From Lactobacillus xujianguonis (lineage in GTDB: Bacteria; Bacillota; Bacilli; Lactobacillales; Lactobacillaceae), in assembly GCF_004009905.1 (NCBI RefSeq), contig NZ_ML136881.1, positions 1 through 64,000 of the forward strand: a DNA stretch of 64,000 bases, given 5' to 3'. The first letter of the stretch is position 1. Each line of letters starts with the position of its first letter. Of this stretch, positions 28,560 through 36,937 are shown in pieces. Below the pieces are notes generated by a model. That model saw only the letters and a list, made by a program, of their open reading frames with translations. It was not told the origin of the DNA and did no database searches. The position numbers were made by a program, and so were the translations under genes.

Positions 28560-29237
28560 TTACTTTTTAATAACTACTTCTTGTTTGAGCAATGTAAAAT
28601 CTTTCAAAGTCATTTTCCAAAGAACATAAGCAGTCAAAGGAATGATGAATAAAACTGCGTATTGCGGAAACATCTTAAAAGAAATGTAATCCCCAAAAAT
28701 CAAAAGTATCATCATCAATGAAACAAGTGGTTTTTTCATTAATAATTTTGTTGCAAAGGTAAATCCTTCTTTTAAATCAACATAAAAGTAATTTTGAACT
28801 AATAGGTTCCACATCGCATGAATAAGAGTTAGAACAACTAACAACATTAATAATGGTAAGAAGAATTGACCATTCTTCATTAACTTATTAGCAGAGGCAA
28901 TATCAACCAACAAGAAGATAATTACAACTTCATAAATTAGTCCACTTTGCCAACCTGTCTTAAAAGCGTCTTTAAAACTATTGAAATAAACTTTAGCACC
29001 TAATCCTATTTTGTCTTCAACTTCGTCATTACGTAAATAACTAACTAAAGCAACTAGAGAGGGGAATACCGTAATGGAAGCAACTAAATAGAAGATTGTC
29101 GTCATTAAGGTAAACTTAACACTGAAGCTTAAGATTAATAATACTAAATTACTAATTAGGAAAAAGATATTTCCTAAAATTAAGCGCCATGCAATTTGGA
29201 TACCAGTATAGATAAAATTCTTTCGATGTTGATTCAT
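28560..29237 (-). CDS. YesL/DUF624-family membrane protein (225 aa)
   Basis: Five to six transmembrane helices; the N-terminus (IQIAWRLILGNIFFLISNLV) and the first loop match the YesL/DUF624 family. These proteins are habitually encoded beside MalF/MalG-type permeases and plant-polysaccharide enzymes; their role, perhaps in assembly or regulation of the importer, is unproven. Here it follows the second permease by 6 bases, confirming the association. Confidence 0.82.
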   Translation of the reverse strand: MNQHRKNFIYTGIQIAWRLILGNIFFLISNLVLLILSFSVKFTLMTTIFYLVASITVFPSLVALVSYLRNDEVEDKIGLGAKVYFNSFKDAFKTGWQSGLIYEVVIIFLLVDIASANKLMKNGQFFLPLLMLLVVLTLIHAMWNLLVQNYFYVDLKEGFTFATKLLMKKPLVSLMMILLIFGDYISFKMFPQYAVLFIIPLTAYVLWKMTLKDFTLLKQEVVIKK

Positions 29238-29243
29238 AATAGA

Positions 29244-30092
29244 TTATCCCTTCACACCACCAACAACGAAGCCGTCTTGGAAGGCCTTTTGGTTGAAGAT
29301 GAAGACAAGCATAATTGGTAAAACAGACATTACTGAACCAGCGAACAATAATTGGTAGTTGTTACCGTAAGGTGTCATGGCTGACATCAAACCTGCTGGA
29401 ATAACGAAGTTTGTATCTGACTTCATAACAATCAAAGGCCATAAGAATGCATTCCAAGCACCCATCGTTGTCAAAATTGTCATCGCACCAAAGGCTGGTT
29501 TCATCAATGGTAAATAGATTTGCCAGAAAATTCTGAATTCACCACAACCATCAAGTCGTGCAGATTCAGCATAGTCTGGTGCAAGTCCCATACAGAACTG
29601 TCTAAAGAAGAAGATCGTTCCGGCCGGGACAATCCCTGGTAAGATAACACCAGCGTAAGTGTTCAATAAACCTAATCTAGTAATTAATTCATACATAGGA
29701 ATAGTTAAAACATCACCTGGGAACATCATCATTACTAAGACGATGACGAAGATCACATTACGACCTTTAAAGTTATACATGGCTAAGCCATATCCAACCA
29801 TTGAAGTGAAAATTAAAACTAAAACAGTTTGCACAATCGTAATTACTAATGAGTTACGATACCATAACCAGTAAATCCCATTTCTGTTAGTCCATAATGA
29901 TTTATAGTTATTAAGATTCATCTTAGAAAAGTCAAGATTTACGTTCAACCCATTGGAGAAGATATCTTGTACATTCTTAAATGAAGAAATAATCATAAAG
30001 TAGAACGGAATTAGGACTGCGATAGCAATTATTGCTAAGAAAATAAAAGCTAACGTATTATTGATAATGTTTTGCTTTTTTATGCTGTGCAT
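29244..30092 (-). CDS. ABC sugar permease, MalG/AraQ type (282 aa)
   Basis: Six transmembrane helices with the permease EAA loop (YAESARLDGCGEFRIFWQIYLPLMKPAF). It starts at MHSIKKQNIINNTLAF. Typical CUT1 family second permease; the closest functional analogue is AraQ of arabino-oligosaccharide importers. It is 14 bases downstream of the partner permease. The missing ATPase is most likely MsmK at 16452-17564. Confidence 0.9.
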   Translation of the reverse strand: MHSIKKQNIINNTLAFIFLAIIAIAVLIPFYFMIISSFKNVQDIFSNGLNVNLDFSKMNLNNYKSLWTNRNGIYWLWYRNSLVITIVQTVLVLIFTSMVGYGLAMYNFKGRNVIFVIVLVMMMFPGDVLTIPMYELITRLGLLNTYAGVILPGIVPAGTIFFFRQFCMGLAPDYAESARLDGCGEFRIFWQIYLPLMKPAFGAMTILTTMGAWNAFLWPLIVMKSDTNFVIPAGLMSAMTPYGNNYQLLFAGSVMSVLPIMLVFIFNQKAFQDGFVVGGVKG

Positions 30093-30106
30093 AATTATTC
30101 TCCTCT

Positions 30107-31021
30107 CTAATCTTTATCGTACAATCCCATTAACTTAGTTTGAATAGCATTTACCACAGTTACAATGATAAATAGCATTACCCCGACGGCACATGATAAA
30201 CCAAAGTTACCATCAGTGAAGGCCGTCTTATAAATTAAGGTTACTAAAGTAGTACCAATGTTGTTTGGTGATTCGGAACCCCAGTATACGTATGATTCAT
30301 TGAATAGTGAGAAACCAGCTTGAATTGAAATAGTCAAAACATAAATAGTAATTGGTTTCAACATTGGAATGGTAATATACCAGAATTTTTGCCAACCGTT
30401 GGCACCATCCATGTCGGCAGCTTCGTACAAGTCAGGTGAAATGCCTTGCAAACCTGAAAGGAAGTAAATCGCATTAACACCAATCCAACGCCATACACAA
30501 ATGATAACCAAAGCGAACATAGCAGTATGTGCTTCTTCCAACCAATCAAGTGGTCCAAGGTGAATTGCTGCTAACCATTGGTTAAATACACCGGTCTTGT
30601 CTGAACTGAAAGCATATCTGAAGATCAAACCAGCGATAACTGTTGAAGTTAAAACTGGTGCGAAGTAAACTGACTTGAAGAAGCCTGTCAGAGGTGTACC
30701 TTTACGGTTAATAATGAAAGCAACAAACATTGGTAATGGAATCAAAATTACTAATGTCCAAATTGTATAACGTAAGACGTTCCACAAAGCTGCTTTGAAT
30801 TCTGTCATTGCAAACAATTGCTTATAGTTAGTCATACCAATCCAAGTTGAATTGGCAACACCATTAACTTGTTCAAAACTCATCTTGATAGCCGAGAAGA
30901 ATGGGTATACCGAGAAGAGTAAGAACGAAATGATGAATGGTAGAACAAATAAATATGGAGCAACTTTTTGCCAGTTGATAGTCTTTTTGCGAGGAACGCT
31001 TCCAGCTACTGAATCATTCAT
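30107..31021 (-). CDS. ABC sugar permease, MalF/AraP type (304 aa)
   Basis: CUT1 family permease with six helices and the EAA motif (YEAADMDGANGWQKFWYITI). The N-terminus carries a short cytoplasmic tail before the first helix (PYLFVLPFIISFLLFSVYPF). AAAGGAGCG precedes the ATG. It pairs with the MalG-type permease downstream. Expression relative to the binding protein is probably reduced by the hairpin at 31045-31093. Confidence 0.9.
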   Translation of the reverse strand: MNDSVAGSVPRKKTINWQKVAPYLFVLPFIISFLLFSVYPFFSAIKMSFEQVNGVANSTWIGMTNYKQLFAMTEFKAALWNVLRYTIWTLVILIPLPMFVAFIINRKGTPLTGFFKSVYFAPVLTSTVIAGLIFRYAFSSDKTGVFNQWLAAIHLGPLDWLEEAHTAMFALVIICVWRWIGVNAIYFLSGLQGISPDLYEAADMDGANGWQKFWYITIPMLKPITIYVLTISIQAGFSLFNESYVYWGSESPNNIGTTLVTLIYKTAFTDGNFGLSCAVGVMLFIIVTVVNAIQTKLMGLYDKD

Positions 31022-31044
31022 TTTTTCTCGCTCCTTTTATTTTC

Positions 31045-31093
31045 TAAAAAATAATGGAACTCCATCTTTATTAACGATTAGCGAGTTCCATTA
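31045..31093 (-). terminator. Hairpin between binding protein and permease genes
   Basis: A perfect 11-bp stem, TAATGGAACTC and GAGTTCCATTA, with a 20-base loop and six T after it on minus. Typical of importer operons where the binding protein is needed in excess. Confidence 0.75.
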
Positions 31094-31104
31094 CTTCCTT
31101 AAAC

Positions 31105-32448
31105 CTAATTTTGAGTCTTAAATTGCTTAGTTAAAGCCTTTTGAGCTTGATTCAAGGCAACTTTAGCAGTTGGTTTACCTTTACCAATTACGTTAGGCAA
31201 GGTGTATCTTAACAAGTAATCGTTCAAAGCTGGTGATCTCTTATTAGTAGTAGTTACGTGGCCAGTTTGATCTTGTAATTTAACTAAGACATCAAAGATT
31301 CCTTTACCAAAGTATCTTGTGTATTGGTTGTCTTCCTTAACAACTGGTGAAGTCCAAACATCCTTACGGATTGGGTCAAATCCAAGCAAACTCCATTGCT
31401 TACCTGCCATTGTCTTGTTAGCTTTACCGAAGACAACAAACTTCTTAACAAGGCTTTGTGAAGCCTTAGGGGTTTGGTTAGTTACCATAGTAGCAGTACC
31501 ACCACCATCGGCTGAAGTACGGTTACCCTTTTCAAAGACAGGCATTGGAGCAATAGCAATCTTGCCCTTTAACTTAGGCATGAAGCTTACCATCCGGCTC
31601 ATGTACCATGCTGGCATAGTTACTGAAGCAACATTACCCTTGTTAAATTGTGCATAAGCTTGGTCGTTATCGATGTTACCACCTGGACTCTTTCTAGCAA
31701 TCTTGTCCTTGTAGATCCAGTCTTGACCCATTTGCAATGCTCTTACAGCAGCTGGGTTGTTAACATTTGGCTTTGTGAATGACTTGTTGAACATATCAGC
31801 ATGTTGTTGTGAAATTTGTGCGTACCATTGGAAGTTAGCATTTGGTGAATACCAAGTCATGTACTTGCCAGTCTTAGCCTTAACTTGCTTACCAGCATCA
31901 GTATATTGCTTCCAGGTCTTAATGTTCTTGTAGTTTACACCGGCCTTCTTAAGCAAATCAGTGTTGTAGTAAGTTACAACCGTACCTACGTGGTAGTCAA
32001 GTCCGTAGTATTTACCATCTTTCTTATAGTTGTCCAATCTTGATTGAATCAACTTGTCCTTATAAGGAGCTAATTCCTTGTTTAATGGTAAGTAAGGTGG
32101 CTTCTTGTTCTTTAATTGAATAGCAGCTTGACCTAATTCGATATCAACGATATCTGGTGCACCACTACCACCTTGTAAGGCAGTAGTTAACTTTTCGTTT
32201 TCTTGTGCGAATGGTAATACAGTCGTCTTTAACTTAATTTGTTGCTTTGGGTGTTCCTTGTTCCAAAGCTTAGCGGCTTGCTGCCAGTACTTGGTGTGCA
32301 CTTGGGTGAAAGTCCAATACGTAACGATAGTTTTACCATCTTTAGTCTTAGTTGGCTCAGAATTACTCTTATTACCACAAGCACTTAAAGAAAAGGCTGC
32401 AAGTAATGAGGCTCCAACAAGAGCTACTTTTCTCCATTTACTATTCAT
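31105..32448 (-). CDS. Sugar-binding lipoprotein of the ABC importer (447 aa)
   Basis: Lipoprotein signal with lipobox LSAC around residues 21-24 (ASLLAAFSLSACGNKS). The mature part is a family 1 extracellular solute-binding protein: VTYWTFTQVHTKYWQQAAKL and ALQGGSGAPDIVDIELGQ. The ligand is inferred as arabino-oligosaccharide because the operon continues into GH43 and GH51 enzymes. It is the first gene of the left-going operon, with a clear -35/-10 promoter and a cre site over the start region. GGAGGATTTAATA precedes the ATG. Confidence 0.92.
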   Translation of the reverse strand: MNSKWRKVALVGASLLAAFSLSACGNKSNSEPTKTKDGKTIVTYWTFTQVHTKYWQQAAKLWNKEHPKQQIKLKTTVLPFAQENEKLTTALQGGSGAPDIVDIELGQAAIQLKNKKPPYLPLNKELAPYKDKLIQSRLDNYKKDGKYYGLDYHVGTVVTYYNTDLLKKAGVNYKNIKTWKQYTDAGKQVKAKTGKYMTWYSPNANFQWYAQISQQHADMFNKSFTKPNVNNPAAVRALQMGQDWIYKDKIARKSPGGNIDNDQAYAQFNKGNVASVTMPAWYMSRMVSFMPKLKGKIAIAPMPVFEKGNRTSADGGGTATMVTNQTPKASQSLVKKFVVFGKANKTMAGKQWSLLGFDPIRKDVWTSPVVKEDNQYTRYFGKGIFDVLVKLQDQTGHVTTTNKRSPALNDYLLRYTLPNVIGKGKPTAKVALNQAQKALTKQFKTQN

Positions 32449-32486
32449 TATTAAATCCTCCTACAACTTATACACGTTTTAAAGAT

Positions 32487-32500
32487 TTAAAGCGCTTTCA
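32487..32500 (-). promoter_or_regulatory. CcpA cre site of the importer operon
   Basis: On minus TGAAAGCGCTTTAA, nearly ideal, positioned just downstream of the -10 so bound CcpA would block transcription. Confidence 0.8.
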
Positions 32501-32512
32501 GTGATTACACTT

Positions 32513-32543
32513 ATAATACTAGCAGTCTTTTTAAATTTGTCAA
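32513..32543 (-). promoter_or_regulatory. Promoter of the importer operon
   Basis: TTGACA (32538-32543) and TATTAT (32513-32518) on minus, spacer 19 bp. Two 14-base palindromes, ATTTATTGACAAAT over the -35 and ATTTGTGAACAAAT about 25 bp upstream, may be regulator sites; their centre is two bases shorter than the araA-type operator. Confidence 0.6.
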
Positions 32544-32670
32544 TAAATTTTGGCAAGTTATTTCAAATTTGTTCACAAATTGTCTGATTACTTGCTAAAG
32601 TCGTATTGTAAGGCATGCTAAATTGTTATAAACTGAACATAACAATTAAACAAATTAAGGGATGACTTTT

Positions 32671-33282
32671 ATGAAAACTGCCGTTCATGATGAATTAGCT
32701 AAAAGAACCAAGCTAATTGATAAGATTAAATACCTACTCTACGCCTATAAAGCAGGAATTATCATTACAATCTTTTGTATTGCATGTATCGCCTTCTTTG
32801 GTGGTTCAATTCTTTCCAGAACCAAACCAGTTCTTAACGTTGCTGTTTTTACAACTGAAAAAACAATAACTTCTGGACCAAACGAGCCAATTCAGAACAA
32901 GTTAAATCAAATCTTAGGTGTTAACCACTTCAATAAGCGCGAATCAGTACAAATAATGAGTGGTTCAACTAAAAAGATTGCTGATGAGATGAAATTACAA
33001 AGTGTTTTGTCTGCTGGCCAAGTAGATGTATTAGTAACTAATCTAAAGCAATTCAAACAACTAAATAAGCAAAAGAAAGGCTTTAACGCCTTACCTAATA
33101 AATTTGTCCGTCATTATAGTAAAAAAGATCTAATTTATAACGGTCAAAAACCAGTTGCCATCAAAGCTAGATTGGTACCAGTCTTTAAGAAAACTATTAA
33201 CGCAAATGATGATATCTTGTGTTTGCCAACAAAAGGCGAACACGCAAAAGAAGCTATTAAATTATTGAATAATTTACAATAG
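32671..33282 (+). CDS. Single-pass membrane protein, unknown (203 aa)
   Basis: One transmembrane helix at about residues 30-52 (AGIIITIFCIACIAFFGGSI), with a basic cytoplasmic N-terminus and an external domain of about 150 residues. The external part reads like one lobe of a type II binding fold (VLNVAVFTTEKTI; SAGQVDVLVTNLKQFKQL), but this is only a resemblance. Start at 32671 is set by AAGGG upstream. It diverges from the importer operon, so it could be a membrane sensor or accessory factor for it. No known family assigned. Confidence 0.6.
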   Translation: MKTAVHDELAKRTKLIDKIKYLLYAYKAGIIITIFCIACIAFFGGSILSRTKPVLNVAVFTTEKTITSGPNEPIQNKLNQILGVNHFNKRESVQIMSGSTKKIADEMKLQSVLSAGQVDVLVTNLKQFKQLNKQKKGFNALPNKFVRHYSKKDLIYNGQKPVAIKARLVPVFKKTINANDDILCLPTKGEHAKEAIKLLNNLQ

Positions 33283-33283
33283 C

Positions 33284-33326
33284 AAAAAGGCCCAAGTGAG
33301 AGATAAGTTCTTACTTGGGCCTTTTT
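33284..33326. terminator. Bidirectional terminator
   Basis: A 14-bp stem AAAAAGGCCCAAGT with ACTTGGGCCTTTTT between convergent genes. Confidence 0.92.
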
Positions 33327-33343
33327 ATTTGCTCTTCTTAACT

Positions 33344-34792
33344 TTACTTAGGAATAATCATAGTTACGATGCTCTTATCCTTTAAAGCAGCTTCCAATGA
33401 ATTGTCCTTGATTTGATAATCTTGATATTCAGCCAATTTAACATGCTCTGGATCATCAAAGGTGTTGCAGGCATCTATTTCATCTGCATGCAAAACTTTG
33501 CTGTAGCTCGGCTTATTAACCTTGCCAGCAAACTTAATAGTTACATTGTTACTTTGTTCTTTATCAGTGTTGCAGACTGAAACAATATAATTGCCATCTT
33601 TTTCTGAGATGGTGTAGTTAATTGGATCGCCATTATCACTATAAGCCTCAATCAAATCAGCATCTTGGTGATACTTATACATATCAAAGACATAGTAAGT
33701 TGGTGTTAAAATCATATGCTTACCATCAGTTAAGATCATTGATTGCAAAACATTAACTGTTTGAGCAATATTAGCCATCCCTACCAAATCAGCATGTTTG
33801 GCAAAGATATTCAGCGTAGTAGCTGCCATGACAGCATCCCTAATCGTATTTTGCTGACGTAAGTGAGCTGGGTTAGTACCTGGATCATTGTGAAGCCAGT
33901 CTCCCCACTCATCAACAATTAATTTAACGCGATGATCAGGATCCCAGTGAGCCATTCTTAAGCCGTGTTCATGGATGAAGTAATCCATCTTCCGGATACT
34001 GTAAAGAAGTGAATCCCATTCTTTTGGTTCAAAGCCAGTAGCATAGCCCTTCTTGTCCCAAAGATCTGTTAAACCATAATGGTGTAAGCTAAGGCCATCC
34101 ATAAATTGACTGGCCTTTTCCATGACAACATTAGTCCAATTAAAGTCATCAATGTTTGGTCCACACCCAACTTTAAATAAAGGCTTTTGATCAGCATCGT
34201 ACTGACGAACGAAACATTGCCATAATCGATACAAGTCAGAGTAGAATTCCGGCGTCATTTGACCGTCTTCACCCCACTCTTCGTTACCTACACCAACAAA
34301 GCGCAATTTCCATGGCTTTTCATGCCCATTCTTGGCTCTTAATTCAGCCATTGGACCAACAGGAGCAGTAATATATTCAAGCCAATCAGTCATCTCATGA
34401 ATGGTTCCACTAGACATATTAACGTTCAAGTATGATTCAGCTCCAATTTGTTCGCACAAATCAAAGTATTCATTCGTACCAAATTCATTACTCTCTAAAG
34501 AGCCACCCCAACTGGTATTAAACAATGGACGGCGGTTTTCACCAATTCCGTCTTTCCAGTGATAGATATCTGAGAACCAACCACCTGGCCAGCGTAAAAC
34601 AGGTACCTTAATTTCTTTAAGGGCATCAACAACGTCCTTACGAATGCCGCGGACATTTTCAATCTCGCTATCTTTGCCTACCCAAATACCACCATAGATT
34701 CCAGTTCCTAAGTGTTCACTAAATTGTCCTTGTAAGTATTTGGACAACTTAGTACCTGCCTTTTTATCTTGAATATCAATTATCTTTGTCAT
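33344..34792 (-). CDS. Second GH51 alpha-L-arabinofuranosidase (482 aa)
   Basis: GH51 enzyme of the shorter type: QGQFSEHLGTGIYGGIWV, PVLRWPGGWFSDIYHW; acid/base Glu in FVGVGNEEWGED; nucleophile Glu in LIVDEWGDWLHN; C-terminal sandwich. The ATG at 34792 is chosen because GAGGATTAAGAAA precedes it; it lies four bases after the GH127 stop. Cytosolic. Coupling to GH127 suggests the two act on the same imported oligosaccharide with alpha- and beta-linked arabinofuranose. Confidence 0.92.
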   Translation of the reverse strand: MTKIIDIQDKKAGTKLSKYLQGQFSEHLGTGIYGGIWVGKDSEIENVRGIRKDVVDALKEIKVPVLRWPGGWFSDIYHWKDGIGENRRPLFNTSWGGSLESNEFGTNEYFDLCEQIGAESYLNVNMSSGTIHEMTDWLEYITAPVGPMAELRAKNGHEKPWKLRFVGVGNEEWGEDGQMTPEFYSDLYRLWQCFVRQYDADQKPLFKVGCGPNIDDFNWTNVVMEKASQFMDGLSLHHYGLTDLWDKKGYATGFEPKEWDSLLYSIRKMDYFIHEHGLRMAHWDPDHRVKLIVDEWGDWLHNDPGTNPAHLRQQNTIRDAVMAATTLNIFAKHADLVGMANIAQTVNVLQSMILTDGKHMILTPTYYVFDMYKYHQDADLIEAYSDNGDPINYTISEKDGNYIVSVCNTDKEQSNNVTIKFAGKVNKPSYSKVLHADEIDACNTFDDPEHVKLAEYQDYQIKDNSLEAALKDKSIVTMIIPK

Positions 34793-34796
34793 TTTC

Positions 34797-36752
34797 TTAA
34801 TCCTCACTTTGTCTGATCCAAACATGCATTGAACCTTTCTCACGGTTAGCCCAAGCATAATAAGGTATTAACTTCATTGTTGTTTTTTGCTTTTTGACAT
34901 CGGCTTGCTTACTGTACAGCTTATCCATTTCAGAATATTGTGCATTATCAACTTGCAAGGTAGTAACTCCACCAAGTAAATTGCTTTCAAATTCTGAACT
35001 TAGCTTAGAGTTGTTTGAAATACTGTAAGCCGCATAATTACCTGGATTATCGACTTCTTCAGCACAATAAATGATCGGTCCACGACTGAAGGCAACTTTG
35101 CCTTGATCCGCAACCACCAATGGATTAGCAGTGATTTGACGCACGCTTAAATCCAAATTCATTTCTAACTCGGCATCTTCTGCAATTGTGCAAGAAGCGA
35201 TCCCGTCAGTAATCGCCATCTTAATTTCATGGTTATTTAACTTAAAACTTGTTTGCTCACTCCATGAAGGGATGCGCACTTTAAAGTTAAGTTCTTCACC
35301 TGCAGGAATTGAAAAGTGGATCTTAACTGTTCCCTGCCACGGCAAGTCGCTTTTTACCTCAACTTTGATGCCATTACCTAATTCAACTTGGTTAGAAATT
35401 AATTGATCTAGTAAAATATATTTATCTTTATCATTATAATCATAAATATACTTTGACAAACTGGCAATTAAACGGGTGATATTAGCTGGGCAACAAGCAC
35501 AGGAGAACCATGACAAACGCCGCATTGATAAGTGCGAACTAGCTGGATTAAATTGGGAGTTTTCATCAATTTCTAGTGGATTAGCATAGAAATAATGCTC
35601 TCCGTCCAATGAAATTCCAGCTAAAGCGCCATTATAAAGTTCTCTTTCAATTACATCCCCATATTGTCCAGACAAATCACTAGCTAACATTTGCTTGGCA
35701 AACATTGTCATAGCTACTGAGGCACAGGTTTCACCATAATCAGTTCGATTTGGTAAATCATAGTCACATGTAAATGCTTCTCCAACAGCAGTTTGACCTA
35801 CATTGCCCGTGACATACATTTGCCTTTGCGTAATATCTTGCCACAAGCGTTTAGTAGCAGCTAATAATTCTTTATCATTAGTCAAACGCGCTACATGAGC
35901 TGCACCAGTTAAATAATAAAGAACTCGTACTGCGTGTCCCTGCGCCATTTTTTCATCTTTTAATGGACGGTCATCAAAGAAATAATTATCTTTAGCTTGT
36001 CGCATATCAGGGAACGGATCGTCCTTAAGATCATTTTTAGCATTTTGTTGACTGAAGAAATCAGGTTCTGTCCCACGAATTTTGACAAAATAGTCAGCTA
36101 AAGTTAAATATTTCTTATTTTGCGTGCAATCGTAAAGTTTAGCTAAAGCCATCTCGATTTCTGGGTGACCATCATAGCCATGAATTTTCCCATTCTCTTG
36201 ACCAAAATTGTTTGCAATACAATCCGCCATTTTTTCAGCGATTGTTAACGCGGCTTTATTGCCTGTACTTTGGTAATAAGCTACCCCAGCTTCAATATAG
36301 TGTCCCATCGAGTAAAGCTCATGAGATTGCTGCAGTTGCTGAAATTTTAGGTTAGGCGTATCTATCTGATATCTAGTTGATAAATAGCCATCTGGAGCTT
36401 GAGCATCCGCGATTAAGTCAACAACTTGATCAGCAAGTTGCTTTAATTTTTCATCAGGATAATTTTTCAAGCTATAAGCAACTGTTTCTAGCCACTTATA
36501 AACATCTGTATCTTGAAAGATCATTCCATGATGGTGTCCCTTCAATTTCCCAGCAGCAATCTTCAAATTATTAATTGCACTACTTGTATCAGAAGCACCA
36601 CCGGCAACTGTCGTACTTGTTACTTCTGGTTTTTCTTGATCTGAGATCATTTTCCATTGGAATGGAATTGCCTTCTGGGCGACCATTTTTTGATATCGTT
36701 GCCAAAAAGGTGAAGTAATTTTAAGTTGTCGAATTTTAAAATTTTCTACCAT
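34797..36752 (-). CDS. GH127 beta-L-arabinofuranosidase (651 aa)
   Basis: Matches the HypBA1-type family with its (alpha/alpha)6 barrel. The Cys-based active site is visible: SWFSCACCPANITRL near residue 410 and GETCASVAMTMF upstream provide the zinc/nucleophile cysteines, with Glu in VGEAFTCDYDLPN. No signal peptide. ATG at 36752 follows GGGGGGAAAG. It removes beta-L-arabinofuranose caps, as in extensin-type or RG-I-linked arabinans; no GH121 partner is present. First gene of a two-gene operon with GH51. Confidence 0.92.
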   Translation of the reverse strand: MVENFKIRQLKITSPFWQRYQKMVAQKAIPFQWKMISDQEKPEVTSTTVAGGASDTSSAINNLKIAAGKLKGHHHGMIFQDTDVYKWLETVAYSLKNYPDEKLKQLADQVVDLIADAQAPDGYLSTRYQIDTPNLKFQQLQQSHELYSMGHYIEAGVAYYQSTGNKAALTIAEKMADCIANNFGQENGKIHGYDGHPEIEMALAKLYDCTQNKKYLTLADYFVKIRGTEPDFFSQQNAKNDLKDDPFPDMRQAKDNYFFDDRPLKDEKMAQGHAVRVLYYLTGAAHVARLTNDKELLAATKRLWQDITQRQMYVTGNVGQTAVGEAFTCDYDLPNRTDYGETCASVAMTMFAKQMLASDLSGQYGDVIERELYNGALAGISLDGEHYFYANPLEIDENSQFNPASSHLSMRRLSWFSCACCPANITRLIASLSKYIYDYNDKDKYILLDQLISNQVELGNGIKVEVKSDLPWQGTVKIHFSIPAGEELNFKVRIPSWSEQTSFKLNNHEIKMAITDGIASCTIAEDAELEMNLDLSVRQITANPLVVADQGKVAFSRGPIIYCAEEVDNPGNYAAYSISNNSKLSSEFESNLLGGVTTLQVDNAQYSEMDKLYSKQADVKKQKTTMKLIPYYAWANREKGSMHVWIRQSED

Positions 36753-36774
36753 CTTTCCCCCCAATCTACATCAT

Positions 36775-36788
36775 TGTAAACGATTTCA
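36775..36788. promoter_or_regulatory. CcpA cre site of GH127-GH51 operon
   Basis: On minus TGAAATCGTTTACA, a full match to TGNNANCGNTNNCA, just downstream of TATAAT (36795-36800 complement). Confidence 0.8.
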
Positions 36789-36864
36789 AGATGAATTATA
36801 CCATATAAATAATAATAAAAAATCTTATTCATGATATTTGTATGATATATTTTCCTTTTTGAGA

Positions 36865-36893
36865 TTGATTTATCCGAATAAATATAATATTGT
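36865..36893 (+). promoter_or_regulatory. AraR-type operator within the GH43 lipoprotein promoter
   Basis: TTGATT (36865-36870), 17 bp, TATTGT (36888-36893). The palindrome ATTTATCCGAATAAAT at 36868-36883 fills the spacer, so a bound repressor would block RNA polymerase. The same 16-bp pattern is at araA and araB. Confidence 0.75.
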
Positions 36894-36901
36894 TAAGGTA
36901 A

Positions 36902-36915
36902 TGATAGCGTTTTCT
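36902..36915 (+). promoter_or_regulatory. Cre-like site of the GH43 lipoprotein gene
   Basis: TGATAGCGTTTTCT just downstream of the -10; differs from consensus only at the last base. Confidence 0.55.
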
Positions 36916-36937
36916 AAGATGGGAGGATATAGAAACT

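Noticed and set aside
32526-32580. ATTTATTGACAAAT and ATTTGTGAACAAAT considered as AraR operators of the importer operon
   Set aside because: Their half-sites fit but the centre lacks the CG step and is two bases short, so they were not called as the same operator; another regulator remains possible.
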